Assembly (NCBI GenBank): GCA_026983935.1
Contig: JALSTC010000805.1
Location: 1 to 6,509 of the forward strand
Length of the DNA: 6,509 nucleotides
From: Ardenticatenia bacterium
Lineage (GTDB): Bacteria; Chloroflexota; Anaerolineae; Aggregatilineales; Ch27
Direction: 5' to 3'
Positions 1 to 5,650 of the stretch are shown here, in pieces. Each line of letters starts with the position of its first letter. Position 1 is the first letter of the stretch. Made by a program: the position numbers and the translations under genes. The notes beneath the pieces are model-generated. The model was given only the letters and a program-made list of their open reading frames with translations. It was not told the DNA's origin and made no database searches.

Positions 1-774
1 ACCAATTTGGACGATCTGACCCGCGTCCTGCTGGCGCTGGTCTTTGTCGCTGTGGCGGCGGGCGTTTCCCGCTGGCAGCGGGCCGATCTGGAAAAAGACC
101 TGTTCTGGGCGACAGTGCGCAGTTTCATTCAGTTGATCGCCATTGGCTACGTGCTGGAACTGATCTTCGCGCAGGACAACCCACTGTGGACGGTGCTGCT
201 GCTGGCCGTGATGACCACCATCGCTGCACGCACAACCGCCCAACGCGCTGCGAAAACGCCACATGCCCCGCTGATCGCGCTGGCGGCCATCGGGGTTGGC
301 TCGGCAGCGACGATCGGGGTGCTGGTGGCGCTGGGCGTTTTCGCCTTTGAGCCGCAGGCCATCATCCCCATCGGCGGCATGATCATCGGCAATGCCATGA
401 CCACCGCCGCATTGGTGATGTCCCGCCTCAGTGACGACCTGATCACCCAGCGCGATCGGGTCGAATCCATGCTGGCGCTGGGCGCTACCGGGCGGCAGGC
501 CTCGCTGCGGCAGTTCCGGCACGCCCTGCGCAGCGCAATGATCCCCATCGTGGATACGACCAAAACCGTCGGCCTGATCAAGCTGCCCGGCGCGATGACC
601 GGCATGATTCTGGCAGGGGCCTCGCCCTTTGAGGCAGTGCGGCTCCAATTGATCGTGATGTACATGCTGGTCGGCGCGAATACGTTTACCGGCCTGACTG
701 CCGCCTACCTGACTTACCGCGAATTCTTCACGCCTGCGCATCAGCTCCGCATCACGCCGGAGCAGGGGCTGTGA
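1..774 (+). CDS. fetB: FetB/YbbM-family ABC transporter permease (5' partial)
   Basis: This is an integral membrane permease of the FetB (YbbM, UPF0014) family. In E. coli FetB works with the ATPase FetA and is linked to iron export. The frame is open to the left edge. The first possible internal start is a TTG at 7, but the true start is probably just outside the window, because family members begin only a few residues earlier. Counting from the TTG, hydrophobic segments lie at about residues 4-23, 41-55, 60-75, 89-112, 117-138, 190-205 and 213-236. Family signatures are visible: LEKDLFW (28-34), PIGGMIIGNAM (121-131), the cytoplasmic LGATGRQA loop (158-165), DTTKTVGLIKLPG (183-195) and AYLTYREFF (233-241). 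The length, about 257 residues, is normal and the C-terminus is complete. The partner ATPase is not in the window and may lie to the left. The exported substrate in this organism is inferred only from the family. Confidence 0.88.
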   Translation, partial: TNLDDLTRVLLALVFVAVAAGVSRWQRADLEKDLFWATVRSFIQLIAIGYVLELIFAQDNPLWTVLLLAVMTTIAARTTAQRAAKTPHAPLIALAAIGVGSAATIGVLVALGVFAFEPQAIIPIGGMIIGNAMTTAALVMSRLSDDLITQRDRVESMLALGATGRQASLRQFRHALRSAMIPIVDTTKTVGLIKLPGAMTGMILAGASPFEAVRLQLIVMYMLVGANTFTGLTAAYLTYREFFTPAHQLRITPEQGL

Positions 775-795
775 GTCGGTCAGCCGTCCACCCGC

Positions 796-825
796 TTGCT
801 TGCCATTCTGCAAAAGGGTTACAAT
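796..825 (+). promoter_or_regulatory. Putative sigma-70-type promoter of the solenoid gene
   Basis: A TACAAT box at 820-825 matches the -10 consensus at five of six positions. Upstream, TTGCTT at 796-801 gives an 18-base spacer but only a half match. TTGCCA at 800-805 is a better -35 sequence but lies only 14 bases away. The position, in the non-coding gap before the solenoid gene, supports a promoter. The weak -35 suggests either an activator-dependent promoter or a chance match. Confidence 0.35.
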
Positions 826-840
826 GCACCTACGGTGCAT
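824..840. promoter_or_regulatory. Perfect dyad ATGCACC-TAC-GGTGCAT, operator-like
   Basis: Two perfect 7-base arms are separated by TAC. The dyad overlaps the last two bases of the putative -10 box, and its centre (832) is where transcription would start. That is a typical place for a repressor dimer to bind. It could also form a small hairpin at the 5' end of the transcript. No regulator family was recognised from the half-site. Confidence 0.45.
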
Positions 841-926
841 CTACGGCGAGCTGCTGGCTGTAAATGGGAACATCAACACATGGCGACACGCAGTACAACC
901 GGGAACGATCCGGCTCCAGAACCTGA

Positions 927-932
927 CAGGAG
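927..932 (+). promoter_or_regulatory. Ribosome binding site CAGGAG that favours the ATG at 943
   Basis: CAGGAG lies 10 bases before the ATG at 943. The other candidate starts, ATG 880 and TTG 796, have only a weak GGGAA or no such element, so this site decides the start chosen here. The spacing is slightly long. Confidence 0.5.
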
Positions 933-942
933 CACATCCCTG

Positions 943-3270
943 ATGTCAGACGAGGCGGTCTCCGCCGATTCGCCCGGCTTGAATGCCGGGCAGCCTGAAA
1001 CTGTAGAGACATGGCCTCACCTGACGCCGGATGAGATCGATCTTGGCTGGCAGAATGCCATCAATGACGGCCCGCGGATGATAGGCCGCCAGATCGCGTT
1101 TGCCCTGGCCGCCAGCGCCCGCCATGACTCCATGGACATGTCCCCGACGCTGCCCGGACGACCGGACAGCGGCCAGATCGACCCGACGGGGACTCAGGTG
1201 GGCGTGATTGCGCAGGCGGCGCTGGCCGAGGGCCTGACAGCCGGGCAGCGCGTGGCCCTGCTGGAAACTATCACAGCCATGCCCGATTCCTCCAGCCGGG
1301 CACGTGCCCTGCTGGCACTTGCGCCCTATCTTTCCGGTGAAAAGCGGCATGCCGCTGTTCGTGACGCCTATGCTGCTGCTCTGGAAGTCCGCTCGCCGCT
1401 GGCGCGTGTCCGGCTGCTGATCACGCTGATGCCGCTGCTGCGCATGGCCACCGAGGGCGACCTGCCGGGCGGCATTGTCGCGGAGGCGCTGGACCTGGCC
1501 GGGCACATCCCCAACGTGGAGGCGCGGCTGCGCGGCCTGGCGGCGCTGGCTCCCTACCTGCCGCCCACCATGCGTATTGCCGTGCTGCTGGCCATCCTGG
1601 ATACCATCGCCACGCTGCAGAATCCGGACAGCCAGGCCGGGGCGCTGGGGGCGCTGGCTCCCCATCTGCTGGGGGAGGTGCATCACCGCACGCTGACCGT
1701 GGCCGCCCACATCCCGGACCCTGCTGCCCGTGCGCGGGCGTTAACCGTGCTGGCACGCTACCTGCCCAGCCGCCTGCAGCCCCGCCTGCGGGCAGCGGCG
1801 CTGGAAGCCATTGCCACCATTGACAATGAGCACGATCGGGCCGAGTCTCTGGCCGCATTCGCGCCACACCTGGAGGAAATGGCCGAGGGAGAGGAAACCT
1901 TCCCGGCGCTGCTGGAACGTGCACTGGCGCTGGCCGTTGGCATGCACCACCGTGATGCGCTCGCCAGGGCGCTGGTCGGCCTGCAGGCCCGCCTGCCCCG
2001 TCACCTGCAGGGGGAAGCGCTGGCCACTGTGAACAGCATCGCTGATGAGCATGTCCGCGCCCAACTGCTGGCCGATCTGGCCGCCTCGCTGCCAGAAGAC
2101 CTGGCCTTCGCCGCGCTGGCCGTTGCTCATGACATCCGCCAGCGGGATGCCCGTTTTGTGGCCCTGAAGGCGCTTGGCCGCCGCCTGAAGGGCAAAGCGG
2201 CAGAGCGCACCTGGCTGGATGCGCTGGCGGTTGCGCTGGCCCTGCCCCGTCAGTTGGAGCGCGTGCTGGCCCTGGCCGATCTCGCGCCTTTCCTGCCTGC
2301 CGACCTGCGCTACCGCGCCCTGACCACCGCCCTGACCACCGCCCGCTCGATTCCCAGGGAGCGGCCCCGCGTGCGTGCGCTTTCTGTGCTCGCGCCGCTG
2401 CTGGAAGAATGGCAGCAGCTCCTGGCCGACGCACTGGCCGATGCGCATATGCTCTCCAACCCGCTGGACAGGGTCAGCGCCATGATCGCGCTGGTGCCCT
2501 ACCTGCCGGAAGGGGCGCCCAGGGACAAAACGATCGAAGAAATTCTGGCGGATTCGCAGCAGGTGACGGTGGAATACCGCCGGGCACGGGCACTGGTGAA
2601 TCTGGCTCCCCATCTTTCTGCGGAGCAGAGCCAGGAAGCCGCTGCCCTGGCGATGGACATCGCCGATCCCTACGACCGGGCGACCACCCTGGCCGCCCTG
2701 CTGCCGCAGATACACGGCAGCTCCCAGCCTGATCTGCTGGACAAGGCATGGGAAGCGGCCCGTGAAGTCACCGATCACTATGACCGGGCAACGGCGCTGG
2801 CGATGCTGTGGCCGCAGGCCAGCAAAGAACGCCAGCCGGAAATTGCACGGGCGGTGCTGGAAGCCGTGACCGGGATCGAGGATGATTACGACCGGGCCAG
2901 CGGCCTTTCGGTCTTTGCGCCGCTGCTGGTGACGGAGAAGCTGCCCTCGGTGCTGCCGCCCGAATCGCAGGCGCTGCGAGATGCTCTGCTGGCTGCCTGC
3001 CAGATCGACGCGGCGTCCGCACGCGCGGACGCGCTGACCCACCTTGTGCCCTATTGGATTGACATCCATCCACCGACGGTGGCCTATACGCTGTGGTGTG
3101 AGGCGCTCTCCCGCCTGAGCCACCGTCCCCCCGATCATCTGCTCAGCGACCTGGCGGCGCTGGCTCCGGTTGTGCGGGAACTCGGCGGGGCAGCGGTTAT
3201 GAAGGAAGCCGCACGGGTGGTTGCCGCGGCGCGTAACTGGCACCGCGCCCTGCAGGATGACGGCTCCTGA
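943..3270 (+). CDS. Large alpha-solenoid repeat protein, function unknown
   Basis: This gene encodes a 775-residue soluble protein with no signal peptide or membrane segment. After a low-complexity N-terminus (residues 1-118) it consists of about 18 degenerate repeats of roughly 31-43 residues. Their consensus is RA-x-AL-x-AL-AP-x-LP, then a second amphipathic helix, then a turn such as I-x-D-x-x-D. Good examples are RARALLALAPYL (from residue 119) and RARALVNLAPHL. Similar Ala/Leu/Pro repeats occur in Chloroflexota and cyanobacterial proteins, often attached to NTPase or protease domains. Here no such domain is visible, so a protein-binding scaffold is the most that can be inferred. The start at 943 is chosen for its CAGGAG site. 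ATG 880 would add 21 residues. TTG 796 is unlikely because it lies upstream of the predicted transcription start. The gene follows the permease on the same strand and converges on the chemosensory run. Nothing in the sequence ties it functionally to either. Confidence 0.85.
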   Translation: MSDEAVSADSPGLNAGQPETVETWPHLTPDEIDLGWQNAINDGPRMIGRQIAFALAASARHDSMDMSPTLPGRPDSGQIDPTGTQVGVIAQAALAEGLTAGQRVALLETITAMPDSSSRARALLALAPYLSGEKRHAAVRDAYAAALEVRSPLARVRLLITLMPLLRMATEGDLPGGIVAEALDLAGHIPNVEARLRGLAALAPYLPPTMRIAVLLAILDTIATLQNPDSQAGALGALAPHLLGEVHHRTLTVAAHIPDPAARARALTVLARYLPSRLQPRLRAAALEAIATIDNEHDRAESLAAFAPHLEEMAEGEETFPALLERALALAVGMHHRDALARALVGLQARLPRHLQGEALATVNSIADEHVRAQLLADLAASLPEDLAFAALAVAHDIRQRDARFVALKALGRRLKGKAAERTWLDALAVALALPRQLERVLALADLAPFLPADLRYRALTTALTTARSIPRERPRVRALSVLAPLLEEWQQLLADALADAHMLSNPLDRVSAMIALVPYLPEGAPRDKTIEEILADSQQVTVEYRRARALVNLAPHLSAEQSQEAAALAMDIADPYDRATTLAALLPQIHGSSQPDLLDKAWEAAREVTDHYDRATALAMLWPQASKERQPEIARAVLEAVTGIEDDYDRASGLSVFAPLLVTEKLPSVLPPESQALRDALLAACQIDAASARADALTHLVPYWIDIHPPTVAYTLWCEALSRLSHRPPDHLLSDLAALAPVVRELGGAAVMKEAARVVAAARNWHRALQDDGS
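1297..3240 (+). repeat. About 18 tandem degenerate helical repeats at protein level
   Basis: Units begin at an Arg-Ala-like pair and run through AL-AP-x-LP to the next turn. Unit length varies from about 31 to 43 residues because of loop insertions, as in GDLPGG and EGEETF. Conservation is best near the C-terminal end, where three YDRA turns (codons at 2671, 2779 and 2887) are spaced exactly 108 bases, or 36 codons, apart. The last unit, ending near ARNW, lacks the canonical turn and looks like a capping repeat. At DNA level the copies are too diverged to be recent duplications overall. Confidence 0.75.
2317..2340 (+). repeat. Perfect 12-base tandem duplication (GCCCTGACCACC x2)
   Basis: The two copies are identical and in frame, giving the peptide ALTTALTT within a repeat helix of the solenoid. 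The likely cause is replication slippage. It adds four residues to one unit without breaking the reading frame. Confidence 0.8.
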
Positions 3271-3288
3271 CGCCGCAGCGAAGCGGCG
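3271..3288. terminator. GC-rich hairpin between converging genes
   Basis: CGCCGC and GCGGCG are perfect 6-base arms around an AGCGAA loop, and the hairpin fills the 21-base gap between the two facing stop codons. Its position suits a shared two-way terminator. There is no T-tract on either side, so it is not a classic intrinsic terminator. Confidence 0.4.
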
Positions 3289-3291
3289 CGG

Positions 3292-4233
3292 CTACTCGGC
3301 CTGCTCTTCCTCCTCCGCAGATGGGGATTGTATCATTGGGGGGGCGGCGCGGGGAATCTGGATGGACTGCATGATTTCGTCAATGACAGCCGCTGTCCGC
3401 TTGCTGTAGAGCCAGACCATGCCCGGTTTGACATCCACCGGGCAGATCACCGCCAGCGACACCAGATAGGGCCGTCCGAACTCGATGATGTAAACGCCGC
3501 TGTGCTCCCCCTCGAAATAGGTGGAATGGAAGCGGCTTTCATCCAGAATGGTGGCCAGCGACTTGGTTGCTTCGTGATCAATGGCCAGCGCTTTGGTGAG
3601 CAGCGTCAGGTCGTAGTCCTCCAGCGTGCCCGCCGCACCGATCATGTTGCCGTCGGCATCAACCAGCCCGACGAAATTGGCCCGCACATGCGTCCGCAGG
3701 CGGTTCAGTTCCACCGTGATGCGCTTGAACTGAGAGCGGCCCAGCACCAGCGCCGCCGCACGCATGCCTGGATTCAGGCGGCGTTCGCGGTCGCGGGGAG
3801 TGGTTCGCCGGGGCGGCTCCGGGGGCGGGGCGGACTGCGCCGCCCGCTTGGATGCGATCTCCCGCTCGATCTGCATCAGGATGAATTCCATGTTGACCGG
3901 CTTGTAGAGATAGTCCACCGCGCCAAGCCGGAACGCGGCCACCGCCGACTTCGCTGAAAGATCGTCGTCAATCATCATCACGGAGACACCGGGCCGCAGC
4001 CCACCGACGACGGCCAGCAGATCCATTCCACTCAGATCGGGCAGCTCAGTTTCGGTCACGATCAGGGCGAAATCGGTGAGCAGAATTTCGCTGAGTGCTT
4101 CCTCGAAGCTGGCCGCCTGGCTGGTCATGTAACCGCCGGCGCTTTCCAGTGTGTCCACCAGCGACTCGCGCAGGTCGTCGTCTTTGGCGACGATCAGAAC
4201 ACGCTCTCGCTTTTTCAGTCCCTGAGTGGTCAT
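3292..4233 (-). CDS. Pseudo-receiver fused to a roadblock/LC7-like domain
   Basis: This is a 313-residue two-domain protein. Residues 11-127 follow the receiver fold: VLIVAKDDD at the first strand, LPDLSG after strand 3, and GAVDYLYKP with the conserved Lys at 111. The phosphorylated Asp position is Glu61 (codon GAA at 4053-4051), the usual acidic pair is Ala16-Lys17, and the switch Thr position is Asp89. Normal phosphorylation is therefore unlikely, and Glu61 may mimic a permanently active state. A Pro/Arg-rich linker (about 130-155) leads to residues 165-292, which look like a roadblock/LC7 domain: FVGLVDADGNMIGAAG, a long helix, then GVYIIEFG and YLVSLAVICP. Such domains (as in MglB) dimerise and often act on small GTPases. 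No GTPase gene is in the window. The tail is acidic (EEEEQAE). The ATG overlaps the cheW stop as ATGA, so translation is probably coupled. The receiver call is firm and the roadblock call moderately so. Confidence 0.85.
   Translation of the reverse strand: MTTQGLKKRERVLIVAKDDDLRESLVDTLESAGGYMTSQAASFEEALSEILLTDFALIVTETELPDLSGMDLLAVVGGLRPGVSVMMIDDDLSAKSAVAAFRLGAVDYLYKPVNMEFILMQIEREIASKRAAQSAPPPEPPRRTTPRDRERRLNPGMRAAALVLGRSQFKRITVELNRLRTHVRANFVGLVDADGNMIGAAGTLEDYDLTLLTKALAIDHEATKSLATILDESRFHSTYFEGEHSGVYIIEFGRPYLVSLAVICPVDVKPGMVWLYSKRTAAVIDEIMQSIQIPRAAPPMIQSPSAEEEEQAE
4230..4233 (-). other. ATGA stop/start overlap of cheW and the receiver-roadblock gene
   Basis: The TGA of cheW and the ATG of the next gene share two bases. 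This is typical of translational coupling and roughly balanced production of the two proteins. Confidence 0.9.
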
Positions 4234-4682
4234 GCTTCTACCTCATCTGGCAGTTCGGACGGCGCAAACGCACGCAGCAGGGCCGATACTTCCAGCACCG
4301 GCAGCGGTTTTTCCGCCACCACGGTCATGCCCTGAATATAAGGCCCGCTGTTCACCGGCAGCGAAAATACCTGCGGTGGCAGATCGGTCACGCCTTCCAC
4401 GTCATCCACGATCAGACCGGCGGTCATCCCTTCTGCCTGTACAACAACAAACAGCGTGGTCAGGTCAAGCGGCCCGGCCTCCAGCCCAAAGCAGCGCCGC
4501 AGATCAAGCAGAGGCATGGCCTCCCCGTGCCGATTGACGATCCCCACAACTTCCGGGGGCGCATCTGGCAGGGGGGTGTAGCGCACCAGCGCCGCCACTT
4601 CCAGGATGTCCGCAACGGTGATGGCGTAGCGCTGCTCGCCAACGACACAGACGAGGACGGGAACAGCAGCGGTTGAGGTCAT
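4230..4682 (-). CDS. cheW: CheW-like chemosensory adaptor
   Basis: This is a 150-residue single-domain CheW protein, the normal length for the family. CheW links receptors to the CheA kinase at the cell membrane. The two-lobed pattern is visible: VLVCVVGEQRYAITVADILEV (about 9-29), the core signature VVGIVNRHGEAMPLLDLR (45-62), FVVVQAEGMTAGLIVDDVEGV (about 78-98), and a C-terminal strand VAEKPLPVLEVSALL. NRHG replaces the common N-[LI]-R-G, a small deviation in the receptor/kinase-facing loop. The start at 4682 is chosen because it begins just before the first CheW strand and overlaps the previous stop as ATGA. The frame is open to an ATG at 4748, but that extension would lie wholly within the upstream gene and adds a sequence with no CheW character. 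No clear ribosome site precedes 4682, so translation probably depends on the upstream gene. Its CheA and receptor partners are outside the window. Confidence 0.9.
   Translation of the reverse strand: MTSTAAVPVLVCVVGEQRYAITVADILEVAALVRYTPLPDAPPEVVGIVNRHGEAMPLLDLRRCFGLEAGPLDLTTLFVVVQAEGMTAGLIVDDVEGVTDLPPQVFSLPVNSGPYIQGMTVVAEKPLPVLEVSALLRAFAPSELPDEVEA
4240..4244 (-). promoter_or_regulatory. Ribosome binding site GAGGT inside the end of cheW
   Basis: GAGGT on the - strand lies 6 bases before the ATG at 4233 and is embedded in the last codons of cheW. It supports that start and allows some independent initiation besides the coupling. Confidence 0.55.
4679..4682 (-). other. ATGA stop/start overlap of the RsbT-like gene and cheW
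   Basis: The TGA of the RsbT-like gene and the ATG of cheW share two bases, and no good ribosome site precedes this ATG. Coupled translation is the simplest reading. Confidence 0.85.
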
Positions 4683-5125
4683 GTTTCTGTCAGCGTGTCC
4701 GATTCCCTGGCGTCCAGGGATTCCATTTTGCGGGGGGAAGTCAGCCACATGATCAGGTAGATCACGGGGGGTGTGTCGCCTTTGAGTTCGATCTCGTCTA
4801 CCAGATCACCCAGTTTGGCCCGCAGCGCCATGACGACATTGCTCGCCGCCACATCCGCCAGCCAGGGAGCCGCACAGGATACCCGGACGCCGACCCGGGA
4901 CCGGTCCTGCACGCCGTGGAAATCCAGTTCGTGGGGGGTACCGGTTTTAAGCACCAGTTCGGCCAGTGCTCCGGAGGCCCCGGCAAGCTGGGCGCGGTAC
5001 GCCGGAGCAAAGCCCAGCAGCGACGCCACGCGCCGCGCCGTATCCCGCGCGATCATGATGTCCATGCTATCCTCGACATTCACCGTCAGCACTGGCGGAA
5101 TAACGGTGTAATCGTCTTGAGACAT
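4679..5125 (-). CDS. Degenerate RsbT-like (HATPase-fold) protein
   Basis: This 148-residue protein aligns by eye with B. subtilis RsbT, a switch kinase of the GHKL ATPase fold. The N-terminal half matches without gaps: DIMIARDTARRVASLLGF (22-39) against RsbT's DI..AR...R.VA..LGF, ending at Gly62. The C-terminal part, LVDEIEL to MWL (108-128), matches the L-M-D-E-F and final K-W-L of RsbT. Between them the ATP site is gone. The catalytic Glu aligns with Gly52, the Mg-binding Asn with Glu56, the D-x-G-x-G box reads CAAPWL (84-89), and the second glycine box and lid are missing. It therefore should not bind ATP or phosphorylate, and may act by binding a partner such as an STAS-domain protein, CheW or a receiver. 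A ribosome site is present, the gene starts 24 bases after the receiver gene and it overlaps cheW. The family call rests on remembered alignment. An unrelated small chemosensory protein remains possible. Confidence 0.6.
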   Translation of the reverse strand: MSQDDYTVIPPVLTVNVEDSMDIMIARDTARRVASLLGFAPAYRAQLAGASGALAELVLKTGTPHELDFHGVQDRSRVGVRVSCAAPWLADVAASNVVMALRAKLGDLVDEIELKGDTPPVIYLIMWLTSPRKMESLDARESDTLTET

Positions 5126-5132
5126 GCACAGT

Positions 5133-5138
5133 TCCTTT
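5133..5138 (-). promoter_or_regulatory. Ribosome binding site AAAGGA of the RsbT-like gene
   Basis: AAAGGA on the - strand lies 7 bases before the ATG at 5125, in the 24-base gap after the receiver gene. It fixes this start. Confidence 0.65.
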
Positions 5139-5149
5139 GGCTAGAACCC

Positions 5150-5524
5150 CTATTCCAGCACGCCCAGTTCATGCAGGGTATTGATCAGATGTTCGGAGGC
5201 GAAAATATCCTTGGGAATATAGTCATCGGCCCCGGCATGCAGACCAGACATGGTTGCTTTGGCGCTGGCTTTTTCGGTCAACATGATCACCGGGATATCC
5301 TGAGTGGCCGGGTTGCGCTTCAGACGGCGGCACACTTGAAAGCCATCCATGCTCGGCAGCTTGACATCGAGCACAACCAACGCCGGGGGATTCTCTATCG
5401 CCTCACGCAGACCATCCGGGCCATCATAGGCGATGCGCACCTTCAGGCCGACGCTTTCCAGCGTCTCCTTGATCTGCGCCGCCTGAGTCCGGCTGTCTTC
5501 TACCAATAATACTTCAAGCGCCAT
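5150..5524 (-). CDS. Single-domain CheY-like response regulator
   Basis: This is a 124-residue protein consisting only of a receiver domain, with no output domain. All phosphorylation residues are present: the acidic pair Glu9-Asp10 in VEDSRTQ, the phosphorylated Asp53 in LDVKLPSMDGF, the switch Thr83 in VIMLTE and Lys105 in GADDYIPKD. The residue after Lys105 is Asp, not the usual Pro. VEDS-x-TQA and GADD-Y/F are common in receivers of gliding, twitching and other complex chemosensory pathways rather than flagellar CheY. It would receive phosphate from CheA and act on a partner by direct binding. The neighbouring RsbT-like protein and the pseudo-receiver are candidates, by position only. The ATG at 5524 has a strong AAGGAG site, and the gene is first in the four-gene run after a 126-base gap. 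Confidence 0.93.
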   Translation of the reverse strand: MALEVLLVEDSRTQAAQIKETLESVGLKVRIAYDGPDGLREAIENPPALVVLDVKLPSMDGFQVCRRLKRNPATQDIPVIMLTEKASAKATMSGLHAGADDYIPKDIFASEHLINTLHELGVLE

Positions 5525-5531
5525 GATTCTA

Positions 5532-5537
5532 CTCCTT
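5532..5537 (-). promoter_or_regulatory. Ribosome binding site AAGGAG of the CheY-like gene
   Basis: AAGGAG on the - strand lies 7 bases before the ATG at 5524. It is the strongest ribosome site in the window, fitting the first gene of a transcriptional unit. Confidence 0.75.
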
Positions 5538-5554
5538 ACGCTGGTCGGTTTGCG

Positions 5555-5573
5555 GTTAGAGAATCGTTAGAAT
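5555..5573. repeat. Direct repeat GTTAGA-N5-GTTAGA upstream of the CheY-like gene
   Basis: Two GTTAGA copies start at 5555 and 5566, 11 bases apart, within GTTAGAGAATCGTTAGAAT. One helical turn of spacing puts both on the same face of the DNA, as in sites for tandem-binding regulators. The rest of the gap (5525-5650) holds no convincing -35/-10 pair on the - strand and no T-tract terminator for cheB, so the run may be transcribed through from cheB. Confidence 0.3.
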
Positions 5574-5650
5574 GTCTCAACCTCACCAGCACTGCCTTCA
5601 TATTGCAAGTGTATCATGATCGCGCGAATCGCACCGGATTTTTGGGTTTT

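Noticed and set aside
796..942. N-terminal extension of the solenoid protein to TTG 796 or ATG 880
   Set aside because: 796 lies upstream of the likely promoter start at 832 and has no ribosome site. 880 has only a weak GGGAA. Neither extension adds recognisable protein sequence, although 880 cannot be excluded.
1421..2434. A 337-codon Pro/Ala/Gly/Arg-rich open frame on the - strand
   Set aside because: Its composition is that of a GC-rich antisense frame, and it overlaps the repeat region completely.
1741..3243. A 500-codon open frame on the - strand opposite the solenoid gene
   Set aside because: It is a shadow of a high-GC gene. The product is Gln/Arg/Gly-rich with no domain, and the + strand frame shows clear ordered repeats.
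4683..4748. Upstream start of CheW at 4748
   Set aside because: It would lie entirely within the RsbT-like gene, adds no CheW sequence and would break the ATGA overlap pattern seen at the next junction.
4673..5509. A 278-codon open frame on the + strand across the RsbT-like and CheY-like genes
   Set aside because: The His/Gln/Gly-rich product has no family signature, and it runs antisense to two genes with good domains and ribosome sites.
5588..5630. TACACT and TTGCAA boxes on the - strand as the promoter of the CheY-like gene
   Set aside because: Neither box has a partner at 16-18 bases spacing, so the match is no better than chance.
5636..5650. T-rich stretch GATTTTTGGGTTTTT on the + strand as an intrinsic terminator
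   Set aside because: No stable stem precedes it on the + strand and no + strand gene ends there. For cheB on the - strand it reads as A-rich, so it cannot be the U-tract of a terminator.
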